This document shows, piece after piece, positions 1-10,059 of a stretch of 64,000 bases of DNA. The notes beneath the pieces were generated by a model. The model did not search any database. It saw nothing but the letters and a program-made list of their open reading frames with translations, and was not told the origin of the DNA. Position 1 is the stretch's first letter, and each line of letters opens with the position of its first letter. Position numbers and translations under genes: made by a program. This stretch comes from Sparassis latifolia (lineage: Eukaryota; Basidiomycota; Agaricomycetes; Polyporales; Sparassidaceae), in contig CM031557.1 in assembly GCA_018466975.1 (NCBI GenBank), positions 2,046,001 through 2,110,000 of the forward strand. Direction: 5' to 3'.

Positions 1-549
1 CATTTGCTGCATGCCATGCTGCACATTGAGCTTTGATTTGGGTGACGCTAGTTGCAGCAGGCTCAGTGACTGTTGATGTTGCCTCTTTCTTCCCAAATAC
101 TTGCCTGTTAACCGAAATTATGAGCAACAATAGGCAGAGACAAATACAACTTACTCATTCCACCATGTCAGAGTCTCCTGAGTGTTCTCGTCCTCTTTAT
201 CAGACAACAGTTCAATGATTGCATTGAAAAACTTGCCATTGTTGAATTGCCCATCATTTTCTGACCACAGATGTTGTTTGCTGATGTAGAAGCATGCCTA
301 TGAGGAATAAGATGAGAATGAGAACTATAAACAGACAACATGGAAGTTGAACTGCACTTATCTGCACAGTGGCATATCCGATAATTTCAGGTGTAACGCT
401 GGTCAGACCTTCCGACCAATGGGTTCACGAGTCTGTGGATGCTTAGTAGTCTTATTTTTGATATCCTTAAGTGCAGATGATGGCCCGGTAAAAATGTGCT
501 TATATACCTGGCATCTGTAGTCAGTACCATGAACGTGGAAGGAGAGAAA
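1..549 (-). pseudogene. C-terminal exons of a DUF6698-like gene (decayed)
   Basis: Reading leftwards on the minus strand, this stretch carries exon-like segments of one protein. The first contains YKHIFTGPSSALK (near 490-450), the next GLTSVTPEIIGYATVQ (near 425-370), the next FYISKQHLWSENDG ending TLTWWNE (about 290-155). A GT-AG intron of about 50 nt follows, and then EQVFGKKRQHQQ runs towards the window edge. The order and motifs match, from memory, the C-terminal half of Agaricomycete DUF6698-type proteins, whose function is unknown. The frame changes between the first two segments (around 425), so the copy looks broken. The N-terminal half lies at 8298-8985. The 7.7-kb retrotransposon sits exactly in the intron between the halves. 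The gene continues beyond base 1. The family name is moderately sure; the coding character and gene continuity are better supported. Confidence 0.6.
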
Positions 550-554
550 GCTTA
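550..554. repeat. Target-site duplication GCTTA (left)
   Basis: The bases GCTTA directly flank the left LTR and are repeated exactly at 8293-8297 after the right LTR. Five bases is the usual duplication made by Ty3/gypsy integrases. On the minus strand of the host gene this is TAAGC, within the GTAAGC splice donor of the interrupted intron. Confidence 0.9.
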
Positions 555-805
555 TGTAAGTGGGTCTGGTCGAGGGCACGCTTCACTCAGAATCAGCCAA
601 AGACGGAACAGGTGCAAACTATAATCTTCGTTGCCGTGGGGAGAGAGTAAGAAACTATGATACAGAGCAGACAGCGTACATGTACATACCTTCATTGCCG
701 TGAGGAGAGAGTAAGGAATGGGCAATGAAGACAAACATGATATAAACAGTACGTAACAGGAAGGAGGAACAAACAAACTATCGTAAGCACGTGAGCGGGG
801 TTACA
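555..805 (-). repeat. 3' LTR of the gypsy element
   Basis: This 251-bp direct repeat begins TGTAAGTGGG and ends GGGGTTACA, with terminal inverted TGTAA/TTACA. Aligned by eye with 8042-8292 it has no gaps and about 25 mismatches (roughly 90% identity). Nearly all mismatches are transitions. Confidence 0.92.
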
Positions 806-955
806 CTCTCACCGGTCAGAAGAAATTTGGCATGGGGAGAAGGTAAAAGGAAGAAGGAAAAGGGATAGCGAGGGGCGAAAGCGAGTGGCGGAAGACAAGC
901 AGGAAGGGAAGACATTTTATTAAAGTGTGTTGAGCACTGAGGACTTCATGACAAC

Positions 956-1343
956 TTAAGCTTCAAGACTGCATTCCTGTAAAAAGACATCTAGAGCTTG
1001 AAGATCAGTGACATCGGCACCTGCGAGCCAAGTATCAGAATTGGGGCCATAGCTGGCCCAACGAACGAGATAATGCCAACCATGACCATGGCGATGATGG
1101 TCGAGGATGCATTCAACAAACCATTCCTCCTGGCCATCCGTGGTGACCACAGGTCCGGGTTAGGCCAGCTGTTGGGAGGGGAAAAGGGAGTCATCATTAG
1201 CAATAAAGGAATGGAGAAGTGAAGAATGAAAGGTGGGAAAAATGGCCATGTGTGGAGGAAGGTCTAGTGTGTAAGCGGAGAACTCGGGGTAGGAGTGGGA
1301 GATAGTGTAAGGACTATCGTAGCAAACCATAAATTTGGCAACA
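956..1343 (-). pseudogene. Gypsy integrase C-terminus plus chromodomain
   Basis: On the minus strand, coding resumes at about 1343 with AKFM, then the integrase C-terminal signature SAYTLDLPPHMAIFPTFHS and a segment ending NDDSLFPSQQLA. After a frame change it continues as TTDGQEEWFVECILDHH and HYLVRWASYGPNSDTWL, a chromodomain with its aromatic residues and the W-x-L end of the fold. In related elements the chromodomain binds histone-tail marks and steers integration to heterochromatin. The frame shift near 1150-1160 and the upstream insertion mean no intact protein is made. Confidence 0.85.
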
Positions 1344-2713
1344 CAGTGATGAGTGCACACCCGACACAAACACCTAAACCCAACTAAAAACAAATGAGAA
1401 GCAGGGGCAATCTGTGTGAGAGGGAAGGGCATTGCAACTGTAAAATGATGCAAGTGGGTCCCAGAACCTCGACCTAAGCCAAAGGGGGACGCAACCTGTA
1501 AAGAAATGAGGGCTTGCGATGTAAGCGCGAAGTCGGGCGACAATCTACGACAAAGTTGTGAAAGTCGGTGGTAGGAAGCTAAAGTTGCAACCCGATTGCC
1601 AAACTCGTAGGCGAAGGTGAACTAAATCGCAAAGGGGAAGGGAACTATCTGTGAGGGTAGAACACTATGGAGGAATGCAGTATTTACCGTCTCGATGAAG
1701 TCGCAGTCAGTCTAACGCAAAAGTCGGATTACGACTAATGCAGGTCGCTATCGCTATATCGCTATGTCGCTATCGCAGTGTCACAGTGCACTATCACAGT
1801 CGCAGTATGCAGGCTCAAAGTATAGCAGTCTTGCTATGTCGCAGTGGGGTATATTGCAGTTCGAAGTTGCTATTACAGTAAACGCAGTTTCTCAGTGATC
1901 TCAAGTGAAGGGAGAAGTCTCCTACTGGTCTTCGATGGTAATCGACGTAGATACAGCAGGTATTTATAGAGGGGAAAATGGGAGAGGTGAAATGCGAAAC
2001 TCGCGAAATATCAGAAGATGGATCCTGACATCAGAAAGAGTCGCAATGGTCTAGGACCAATGGAAAAATAGGTAAAGGGAGTGGAGAGGTGAATGTCGTA
2101 TGTTAGCGATGGAAAAGAATGGTAAAGTAGAGTGAAATCAACAGAAAACATATGCTACTTGTCCTGAACCACATGGAACACTCTAACGGCATCTCCAGTC
2201 CAGCACGAAGGTAGGGGTCTTGAAGGGGAAGGTCAAATGATAAAGGGAATGAGATTTGCAAAACAAGAGGGTGCGACCGTTGTGCGACACTGATAAGTCA
2301 GCACGACAAACCAGTAAGTCAGCACAACATCCAGAGAGGTGGTGCGACATTGGGAAAGTACGGACCTAGAAGGCAATCGGCCAGGGTGCATCGGACTAGA
2401 CCACAGGACAACGGGTAAGTGGTGTCCGACAGCGGAGAGATGCAAGAGTGGCGTATGAGTGATGAAAGAATGTCGAATCTTGGAGAGAAGTCGTGAGGAA
2501 TCAAGAGAAGTCGAACGAAGTCGCATGAAGTCACCAAAGTTTGCATAAGGAATCGAGAGAAGTCGAACGAAGTCGCATGAAGTCACCAAAGTTTGCATAA
2601 GGTCGTGAAAGGGTCGGATGCCTCTCGGATGCTAAGACATAGAGTAGTGAGGTCTGAGCAATCACTGAAAAATGCATTTTCAGAGGCCAGGAGGTCTGGG
2701 AGCATATCAGCAG
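1344..2713 (-). mobile_element. Solo-LTR-like repeat, family R copy 1 (nested in gypsy)
   Basis: This 1.37-kb noncoding block interrupts the gypsy integrase between the codons for MQRGDN and VAKFM. The same block recurs at 18956-20295 (same strand) and 25866-27151 (opposite strand) with unrelated flanks, which fixes its ends near CAGTGATGAG and TATCAGCAG on the plus strand. On the minus strand it holds a TATA-like CTATAAATA near 1967, suiting an LTR promoter. There is no internal element, so it is probably a solo LTR. I could not find a convincing target duplication, so the class is inferred. It contains a 2 x 51-bp tandem duplication (2499-2600) and a run rich in TATCGC/GCAGT (about 1740-1860). 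Confidence 0.7.
2499..2600. repeat. 51-bp tandem duplication inside repeat R copy 1
   Basis: Two adjacent near-identical units start with AGAGAAGTCGAACGAAGTCG and end with AAAGTTTGCATAAGG, with a period of 51 bp. The other two copies of repeat R have a single unit here, so the duplication is private to this copy. Confidence 0.85.
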
Positions 2714-4060
2714 TTGTCGCCACGTTGCATGTAGTCACATTGGCAATAAAATGTGGAGAGAAGGACATGGTCTCTGACAGAATAAGGAATTTCAGGAGAC
2801 CGAGATGAGTTAGCAGCAAGAGCTTGATTTGTTTTTGTGAGAATGAGGTTGTCCTGGGCCTCCAGCACATTGATTTCCATACGGTTAAGTATCTCTGCAG
2901 TGCGAGTAGCGTCGAGGCCATGGCAGTCAGAAGCCGAGTTGATCGATGCCTTGGTGATGGGTGGGATGACGCGGACAGCACATCCATGGTTAAGTTGGAA
3001 TGGTGTAAAACCCATGGAAGCATTCTCGGAATTGACAAGTTGGAAGTGCACGAGGGGCAGAGCACGAACCCAGCCAGACTGATTGTGGGCAACATGATAT
3101 CAGAGCATTTGTATGACAGTTTTATTGGAACATTCACTGGAACCATCAGTCTCGGGGTGGTGAGAGGTGGACATGCGAAGCTTGATTCCAGAGAGCTTAT
3201 GGAGGGCTTTCCAGAACTGGCTGATGAAGAGGTGGTCACAGTCAGACACAATGTCTAAGGGGAGACCATTCTCACAGTACCACTTCTCGAAAAAGAGTGC
3301 AGCAAAGTCTTCGGCAGTGATGTCAGTGTGCATGGGTGCGAGATGAACATCGCTACCAAGACGGTCGGTCATAGTGACAATACAATTGTAACCATCATCT
3401 TCAGGTAGAGGGCCGATAAAATTGATTGCGACACTGTCACAATGCTGATCTGGAATGGGGAGAGGGTGCAGGGGCCCAACGGGCTTGCGTGTTAGAGATT
3501 TGTTACGCTGGCACTCATTGCATGTGGGTACGTAAAGCTCCTCGAGCTCTTTGCGCATATGGGGCCAGTAGTAGTGCAGAGCAGGGGTATACCCCTGGGT
3601 ACTTTGAGACATACCCCTACCCTTACCCTCCAAGGGTACATACCCTTGACCAGGGGTAAGGGTATGGGTAAGGGTACCAAACCCTGAGGGTATACCCCTC
3701 AATCTTTGCCCTTATTTGAGGAAATGACATTATATATATTAAGTCTGAGGTTTTTACCAGTTTTCTTTTCTCTTTAAAGCTTCTATAAACATGATTCAAG
3801 TTGTACTCAGACTGTACATACTCTATATTCACCCTGTAGTTACTGTCTACATCATATATACTATAGGTAGTGATACCCTCCAAGGGTACAAGGGTTTGAA
3901 AATCCATACCCCTACCCTTACCCTTTGATACCCTTACCCTTGACCCTTGAGGGTTATCCATACCCTTGCTCTGCACTAGCCAGTAGTAGGATGTGCAGAG
4001 ATGGGCATAGGATTTGTCGAAGCTGAAATGTCCAAGGGAATCGTGTGCCAAGCGAAAAAG
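2714..4060 (-). pseudogene. Gypsy integrase (interrupted by a MITE)
   Basis: The minus strand encodes the integrase zinc-binding domain (HDSLGHFSFDKSYAH, then CNECQRNKS after the MITE), followed by the catalytic core. The core shows INFIGPLPEDDG with the first conserved Asp region mutated to N, IVSDCDHLF with the second Asp, and STSHHPETDGSSE with the catalytic Glu downstream. A 407-bp MITE (3572-3978) sits between SYYW and its duplicated target, and frame changes follow at about 3100. The tail (DHVLLSTFYCQCDYMQRGDN) ends exactly where repeat R is inserted. In an active element this enzyme inserts the cDNA into the chromosome; this copy cannot. Confidence 0.85.
3572..3978. mobile_element. hAT-like MITE with exact 8-bp duplication
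   Basis: The 407-bp element has 19-bp terminal inverted repeats: TAGTGCAGAGCAGGGGTAT on the left and its complement with one mismatch on the right. It is flanked by GCCAGTAG at 3564-3571 and again at 3979-3986. The 8-bp duplication and a terminus fitting the hAT pattern (YARNG) indicate mobilisation by a hAT transposase. It has no coding capacity. The arms are rich in AGGGTA/TACCCT units (about 3580-3700 and 3870-3970) that resemble telomeric repeats, while the centre (3710-3860) is AT-rich. It disrupted the gypsy integrase, so it is younger than that insertion. Confidence 0.88.
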
Positions 4061-4431
4061 TGCTTCACGAATATTAGTAACACGTGGAATTACAAGTCAC
4101 TCACTGATGTAGAGAAGTCTGTCAATGACGGCAACACCAGCAGTGTGGCAACCATCAAGTTTACCATCGAGGAGCAGGCGTGCGGTGGTGTCGGCACAGG
4201 TAGTGCCCACGAGATCATGAAGCAGGCGTGAGCACCATTTGTCCTCAGCGTAGCCGGAATGAATATGGGCCAACCAATCAGGGTCAAAAGCCACTCGGAG
4301 ATGCGTTGTGGTGGCATGTACGATGGGAGATGAGGGAGGAGATAAAGGCAGAGGTCAGAGTGAGGACAAGCTTTGAGTAGCGGACCAAAGAGGTTATAGA
4401 GCGGCAACTGATGACGCTTGGACTAGATCAA

Positions 4432-5700
4432 TCAGGGGGAGCTCAACGTCGGCAGGAAGACATGAGAGAGCATCGGCGATGGTGTTATCTTCACCATGAA
4501 GATATACAATCTCGAAGTCATACTGAGCAAGGAATTCTTGCCAGTGAGCTTGTCATCTTGAAAGATTCTTTTGGAATGTGAAGTTCTTGAGAGTGCAGTG
4601 GTCAGTGTAGACGGTGAAGGGGACACCAATTAAATTGACACACCATTTCTTGAGCGCATGCACGATGGCTAAGAGTTCCTTTTTATGAACAGGATAATTG
4701 AGTTCAGGACCTTTAAGCTGCATGGAATCGAAAGCCACCAGGTGAGCAGTCTCAAGAGTAGGGCCAAAAGAAAGCACAGCACTGGAACACCAGTCACTAG
4801 CATCAGTGCATACGAAAATCTTGTTATCGGCCATGTTCTGGTGGTCGATGACAGTGAGACATTTGCGACTGACAATGAGTTGTTTAATCACATTGAAGGC
4901 AGTCTGGTGTTCAGAAGACCAGAGGAAATCACATTCAGACTCCTTAGTGGTGAGGGAATTCAGAATGCGGGTGCAGTTAGAGAGTGCAGGGAGGAAGTTA
5001 GAGATGTATTTCACAAGTCCAAGAAAGGAGCAGACATCAGATGCAGAAGAAGGGATGGGCCAAGCAAGAATCTTCTCAACCTTGGAATTGTCAGTTTCGA
5101 CACCAGCATGGGAGATGCGGTGCCCGAGGAAATGGAGTTCAAGGCAAAAGAGATCGGTCTTCTTCGAAGAACAATAGAGATGATGTGCGCGTAGTGCAGA
5201 AAGAATAGTCTCGACATTTTGATGGTGTTCCTCAAGGGAGTCAGACCAGATGATGATATCGTCGAGGTAAACATGACAGATGGAACCGATATAGGGATGG
5301 AGGGCTGTGAACATGCGACATTGGTGTGTCGCGGGGGCATTGCGACATCCCTAGGGCATTATGGTCCATTCATACAAACTGAAGGGAGTAGCGACAGCAG
5401 TAAACAGGATGTCATCAGGATGTACACAGGTCTGGAAGAAGGAGTTAGTCATGTCGAGCTTACCCCAAATTTTTCCATGATCGCAGTCCAATAACATTTC
5501 CTGGATACTAGGAAGGGGGTGAACGTCAGGAATAGTGTTAGCATTAAGAATGCGGTAGTCATTGACCCAACGTGAGAGTGCAGTGGGATTAGCCTTAGGA
5601 ATGAGGAAGCAAGGGGAAGAGTAGGGGGAAGACAATGGTTGCATGCGTCCAGCGTCAAGATGCTGCTGGAGGAGCATCTTTCAGGCCTCGTGATATTTCT
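4432..5700 (-). pseudogene. Gypsy reverse transcriptase and RNase H
   Basis: Two minus-strand frames carry the polymerase. The first (5677-5351) has WVNDYRILNANTIPD and GKIWGKLDMTNSFFQ, the motif with the first catalytic Asp. The second (5314-4553) has the YLDDIIIWS catalytic motif, then FLGHRISHAG and FLGLVKYISNF of the thumb. RNase H follows, with FVCTDASDW, the HKKELLAI Glu region and VYTDH. A frame break falls near 5340 between the two catalytic blocks, and another near 4550 before the connection to integrase. The enzyme would copy element RNA into cDNA in the cytoplasm. The breaks make this copy inactive. Confidence 0.9.
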
Positions 5701-5716
5701 TGGGGCATTCGTATTG

Positions 5717-6801
5717 TCATTGAGCAATGACTATGTTCGGGTCCTTAAGATGGAAGTGGTGGTAGACATCCATGGGGAGTTCGTCAATGTGAGGGATATC
5801 ATCGGGGAAAAGATGAGAAAAATGAGCTTTCATTTCGGAATTTGCACGAGCGAGCATCTCGAGATGAGCGAGTTCTTCAATCTTAGAGCGTACAGCAGCA
5901 ATGACCGCTATGATTGGAGAGACATTGTTCCAAAGGAGATCGCGCATGCGGTCACGATGTTAGCCCAGGAAAAATTGTGCTTGTATGTGGTGCATCTCTT
6001 TGGCTTCTCGACAACGCTCAACAGGAGACGTTGGGGGTGGGGAAAGTGGCGGCCGAGGTACGTCAATGAGAATGTTGCATTGAGTGCACTTATCCATTAA
6101 GGAACCAGCGGAGATGTCAAGTACAAGATGATTGAATTTCAGGAAAGGATTACACAGAATTACAGGGGCACAGAGGGAAGGAACAATGATGGCTTGACAG
6201 GAGATGGAAGACCAAGAAAAATCAGGAGAAGTGATATGTAACTTTGCCCACTCATGTGCATCCTCTCGTCCTGAGCCCCAAGTGTTGCCAAGAGGGAAGG
6301 GTTAGGAGAGCTTGATTCGGTGGAGCTGGAAATGTTCAATGATGTCCTCACGAATCAGAACTGATGGTGAACCACAGTTGATCAGCATAGGAATAGGGGA
6401 GGATGGGGCAGAGGAGGAGGTGGATAAAATGGTAGCATGCCATACAACATGGGGTACAGTGAGGTCAGTGAGAACATACTCATCAGAGACCCAGTCATTG
6501 CCTGTGCCCAAAATGCTCGAGGTGGACATGAGCAGCGAGTCAGGTGGGGCACTGATGGCAGCGATGGTGAGATCGCTGATCTCCTCGATAGTGGAAGTGG
6601 CCGCTATATGCGTGCGGCCAAGGTCATGGGCTTTCTTTGCAGCGAGGCCCACAGGGCCATTAAGGGCTGATAGGTGGTTGCGTCGGGGAAATCATGGGCG
6701 CAGTTGTTCTTCTTGCATTTGATGAAGAATCGTCGGCACTTGTAGCATCCTTCATACTTGTCAAGCAAGGCACAGTCAGCGTCAGTAAGTTTCAGAAGCA
6801 C
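5717..6801 (-). pseudogene. Gypsy zinc knuckle, protease and RT linker
   Basis: On the minus strand, 6801-6604 encodes a Cys-rich knuckle (GCYKCRRFFIKCKKNNC followed by FPDATTYQPL) of the kind found after Gag in basidiomycete gypsy elements. Next, 6652-6302 encodes a retropepsin-like segment with PMLINCGSPSVLI; the expected D-x-G-S active site reads N-C-G-S, so the catalytic Asp is lost. Finally, 5947-5717 encodes the linker (LFPDDIPHIDELP) that normally precedes reverse transcriptase. These are three separate frames, consistent with long decay. Confidence 0.8.
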
Positions 6802-7242
6802 TGCATGGGGCTTAGAATCGGTAATGGTGGGAGTGGGCTTGGGAATAAAGGTGGGGTGCCCAGCAGTGGTGGAGAGGAGGGGGGTTTGTTATGATGGAGA
6901 TAGAGATCGAGTTCTTTAAATCACCTGGCGCAGTCCGCAAGGCGATCATTGTCAAATGTTGTGATGGCGTCCTTCCAGTCCTTGAAGTCGCTGATAGCAC
7001 GATAGGTAGGCTTGTTGCATTTGAGGTGAACCTCTTTGCAGGCATTCACGGAGATATGGACACAGAGCATGGTAGAGTTCATGTGGAGGGAACTGCCATG
7101 GAGGAGAGCATTCTGCTTTTTGAGCGCAACAATCCAATCTTCGAACAGTTCATCATCACGTTGGTGCAGTCGTATGAGCTGGTGGAGAGCGGCATCTTCC
7201 CAGTTCTTGTCAAGCCAACATTTTCGCAGGAGTGTGAGGAAG

Positions 7243-7935
7243 TCAATTGCTTAAGTACCAATCACGGATGAGCTCATCCATGAGGTCACTGGTAATGTGC
7301 GAGACCTTCTTGTCCTTGGGAACGTTCTTCTTCTTGAAGTATTGGAGACATGCTGATTCCCATTGAAGGAGGATGGCAGGGGTGAGCTTTCCCGGGGAGA
7401 CAGTAGGAGCCTGTTTGAGGGAGTGTTGGGTCACTACGGCAATCGGGCGAGCAGACTTGGCGATGTCCATCACAAGGTGCAGGGGGTGGCTATATGTGGG
7501 GAGATCAGCTGAGGAGTCCAATGAGTCAGAATCAGTGCGGGGTCGTGAGGTGGGGGGATTTAGAACAGCAGGCTGTGCGATCAGATCGGAGAGTATTGGG
7601 GGAGCAGATTGAGATTGAGGCTGCAGAATGGAAGGGATCTGCAGAATGGAAGGGATCTGCAAGGACTCGGAGACAGTATGCATGTTGGAAGTCCTATTTT
7701 CCTCGAGAGTGTCGGCTAAGAGGTCAGAGAGTTCAGAGAGAAGCGTGAGGGCAGGAAAAGACAATGTAGAGGCAGCGAGCCCATTGTCTTCAGTGTCGAC
7801 GTCCATGAGAGGTGAGATGATGAGGCGAAAGAGGCAGGATGATGAGGCGGGAGAGGCAGGACGACCGACGGGAGAGGCAGGACGACGGGTGGGAGAGGCA
7901 GGACAATGAGGCAGGAGAGGTGCAACCTGGATCAT
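7243..7935 (-). pseudogene. Gypsy Gag remnant
   Basis: The minus-strand frame reads a low-complexity N-terminus, then SPGKLTPAILLQWESACLQ and KKVSHITSDLMDELIRDWY, typical of the capsid-like Gag of basidiomycete gypsy elements. The frame stops at about 7245; continuation in other frames (7261-6812) is broken. In an active element Gag packages the RNA. Two short repeats of AGAATGGAAGGGATCTGC lie at about 7623-7660. Confidence 0.75.
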
Positions 7936-8041
7936 GTACCAATGAGATCAGGTACAGATGGGGACCGGCATGGGGCAAACAGCTTGGCGAGATAAAGGAA
8001 TGTGCGAAGATGGAAGTAGAGAGCGCGGCGTTCAAAAAAAG

Positions 8042-8292
8042 TGTAAGCGAGTCCAGTCGAGGGCACACTTCACTCAGAATCAGCCAAAGATGGAACAGGC
8101 GTGAACTATAATCTTCGTTGCCATGAGGAGAGAGTAAGGAACTATGATACAGAGCAGACAGCGTATATGTACATACCTTCATTGCTGTGGGGAGAGAGTA
8201 AGGAAAGGGCAACAAAGACAAACATGATATAAACAGTATATTGTAGGAAGGAGGAACAAACAAACTGTCGTAAGCACGTGAGTGGGGTTACA
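8042..8292 (-). repeat. 5' LTR of the gypsy element
   Basis: This is the direct repeat of 555-805, starting TGTAAGCGAG and ending GTGGGGTTACA. It is followed by the target duplication GCTTA at 8293-8297. For the minus-strand element this is the promoter-side LTR; I could not place a TATA box with confidence. Confidence 0.92.
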
Positions 8293-8297
8293 GCTTA

Positions 8298-8985
8298 CCT
8301 ATTGTAAAAACTTGTTGTGAAACAGCCCCTTGTCAATATTAGCTAGATTATATGGCTGGGTATCATCATATAGAAATGACGGCCAATCTTCTGTGGTGAC
8401 AGAAACACGACCATCACGCAATTGGATCACCTCACTAAACATGGTCAACCTATATTGAGACACTAGTCAAAATGACCCACAAATGATACTCACCTGTCCT
8501 AGTCATTTTTTAGTTGTTCTAGGAAACTACGAGGACAGAGGAGATGAGTGAACGCTGGATGCTCAAATCCTCTGTCTGACTTGTCCTGTAAGGTTGGCAG
8601 TAGTCTGTCATCCTGCGGATTGTAATCTGGTAAGTAGCATCAGGCTGCTCTTTTAAGAGAGGCAGTGTCCGATGAATGTGTAAGGCCGCCAGCCTTGGAC
8701 ATCTAGTAGAAGTTGAAAACAAGAAAATGAAGTGAGAAAAGATATCTGACAGTTACCTGACTGATAAGCGAGGAGAGTGTATCTTCCTCAAAATCATTCA
8801 GTGAATCCCAAAACCTTGGCACCAGCTTCAAGAGTTTCTCATAAATCTCAACATTTTCGGGTCTCTGAACACATTTAATTAGTGAATTGAATGTGAGAGA
8901 AAAGGTGCATGTACATTTTGTCATTCTCTTCATTCTCATCCATCTCCATACCATCATACAGTGCTATTATAAAGCTGTTACAAAC
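8298..8985 (-). pseudogene. Central exons of a DUF6698-like gene (decayed)
   Basis: Minus-strand exons read ALYDGMEMDENEEND (about 8960-8905), a GT-AG intron, then ENVEIYEKLLKLVPRFWDS and EEDTLSSLISQ. A second intron (about 8756-8702) leads to MSKAGGLTHSSDTASLKRAA, an in-frame TGA (near 8653), then CYLPDYNPQDD and GFEHPAFTHLLCPRSFLEQ, and after another intron FSEVIQLRDGRVSVTTEDW, PSFLYDDTQPYN and KGLFHNKFLQ. The chain continues on the far side of the gypsy element (1-549). The premature stop and frame slips mark a pseudogene. The family assignment to DUF6698 is from memory of Agaricomycete proteins. The gypsy insertion lies at the splice donor after KFLQ. Confidence 0.6.
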
Positions 8986-10059
8986 TGATTTTAAGTGAAG
9001 TCATACAAGTTGAATAATATAGTAAGCTAGTATACTAGAATTATTAGATCCTATTAAAGGACATATTAATTCTTATTATAAATCCACAAATTTATACTGG
9101 ATGATACATTACAGATAATTCAGAAAATCTTAAGATACATATTTTAAAAAAAAATAGACACATGTCCACATCACTAATTAAACTGAAATGACTAATAAAA
9201 TTAAACTCCACTAACCTCACATGACAGTTTGTATAATTTTTTTTCTAGAGGCCGCTATAAGGTCTGAATAGCAGCCAGCTTTTTAAGTTTTAAAAAACAT
9301 GAGAATGAACTTAGTAGAATGGTCACTAAGCTGTTGTCCATCAGCTCTTGGCTAAATGTAATTTTAATTATCTGCTTGAGGCCTAAAGGAAGTTTCACTC
9401 AGAATGTCCTTTAGCCACAATGCAAATAAGACCATGCCTGCTAGCAAAGTCCTTAAGTCCATTATTGCCAGCCCTAAACCTGCCATGTTAGCAACCCTTT
9501 ATCTCACCATAGTCTACAAGAATCTCTTCTTTTCAACTATACCTGAATAGCATTTTGAACACTTAGACTTTACCTTGCCCATATGGTCACAAGTTAGCAT
9601 GTAGTGATAAATTATTTTTTTACTATGTTACTTCACATTGTGTCATGCTTTCACTTATAGTTTTAAATACCATACACTCTACCTCCCAAGTATGTTAGTT
9701 ACTGCTTATTTTTAACTTTGGTAAAATTACTAGAATGTCCATATATAGAGTTGATAAATAACTGGCATATTTCCATCAAGTTATTTAAAAAATAGATACA
9801 AGGCACTCATTTATAATAAGATCTTTCAAGGTATCATACAACTTAGATGTTGACTACTTTTTTCTTGAAATTTCAAAGATGCTAGTCAAATTCAGTCATC
9901 ATACCTGCCATGGGAGCAGTGGCCCACTCCAAACAAGTACAGATGTACACGTACAAGTTACAAGATAAGGCAAAATGGCAAGAGAGACATTAAGCATCAA
10001 GTATTACATATATTACAGTTGACTAAAAGAACATGAAAGGAAATGAGATACCCCACATA
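8986..10059. other. AT-rich noncoding stretch
   Basis: I see no gene or convincing element here. The bases are strongly AT-rich. The phrase GGAGCAGTGGCCCACTCC near 9914 recurs in similar form at about 24440 and 24570, so part of it is probably a dispersed repeat. Upstream exons of the DUF6698-like gene could lie here but were not recognised. Confidence 0.4.

Larger units (their letters stand above)
555..8292 (-). mobile_element. Ty3/gypsy chromovirus LTR retrotransposon, full length but dead
   Basis: This is a complete element read on the minus strand, with LTRs of 251 bp each (555-805 and 8042-8292) that start TGTAA and end TTACA, flanked by the 5-bp duplication GCTTA. Internal order on the minus strand is gag, zinc knuckle, protease, reverse transcriptase, RNase H, integrase and chromodomain, which is the Ty3/gypsy order. 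Coding capacity is broken into many frames, the protease active-site Asp is replaced by Asn, and two later insertions (1344-2713 and 3572-3978) interrupt the integrase. Removing those insertions leaves about 5.95 kb, normal for basidiomycete chromoviruses. I see no tRNA-type primer site beginning TGG next to the 5' LTR. The element inserted in the intron of a DUF6698-like gene. Confidence 0.93.

Noticed and set aside
3580..3970. Interstitial telomere repeat
   Set aside because: AGGGTA-like units are present, but the block has inverted ends and an exact 8-bp target duplication, so it is a MITE, not a telomere fusion scar.
8020..8041. Primer binding site of the gypsy element
   Set aside because: The bases next to the 5' LTR do not start with TGG on the element strand, and I found no matching segment in the LTR to support self-priming.
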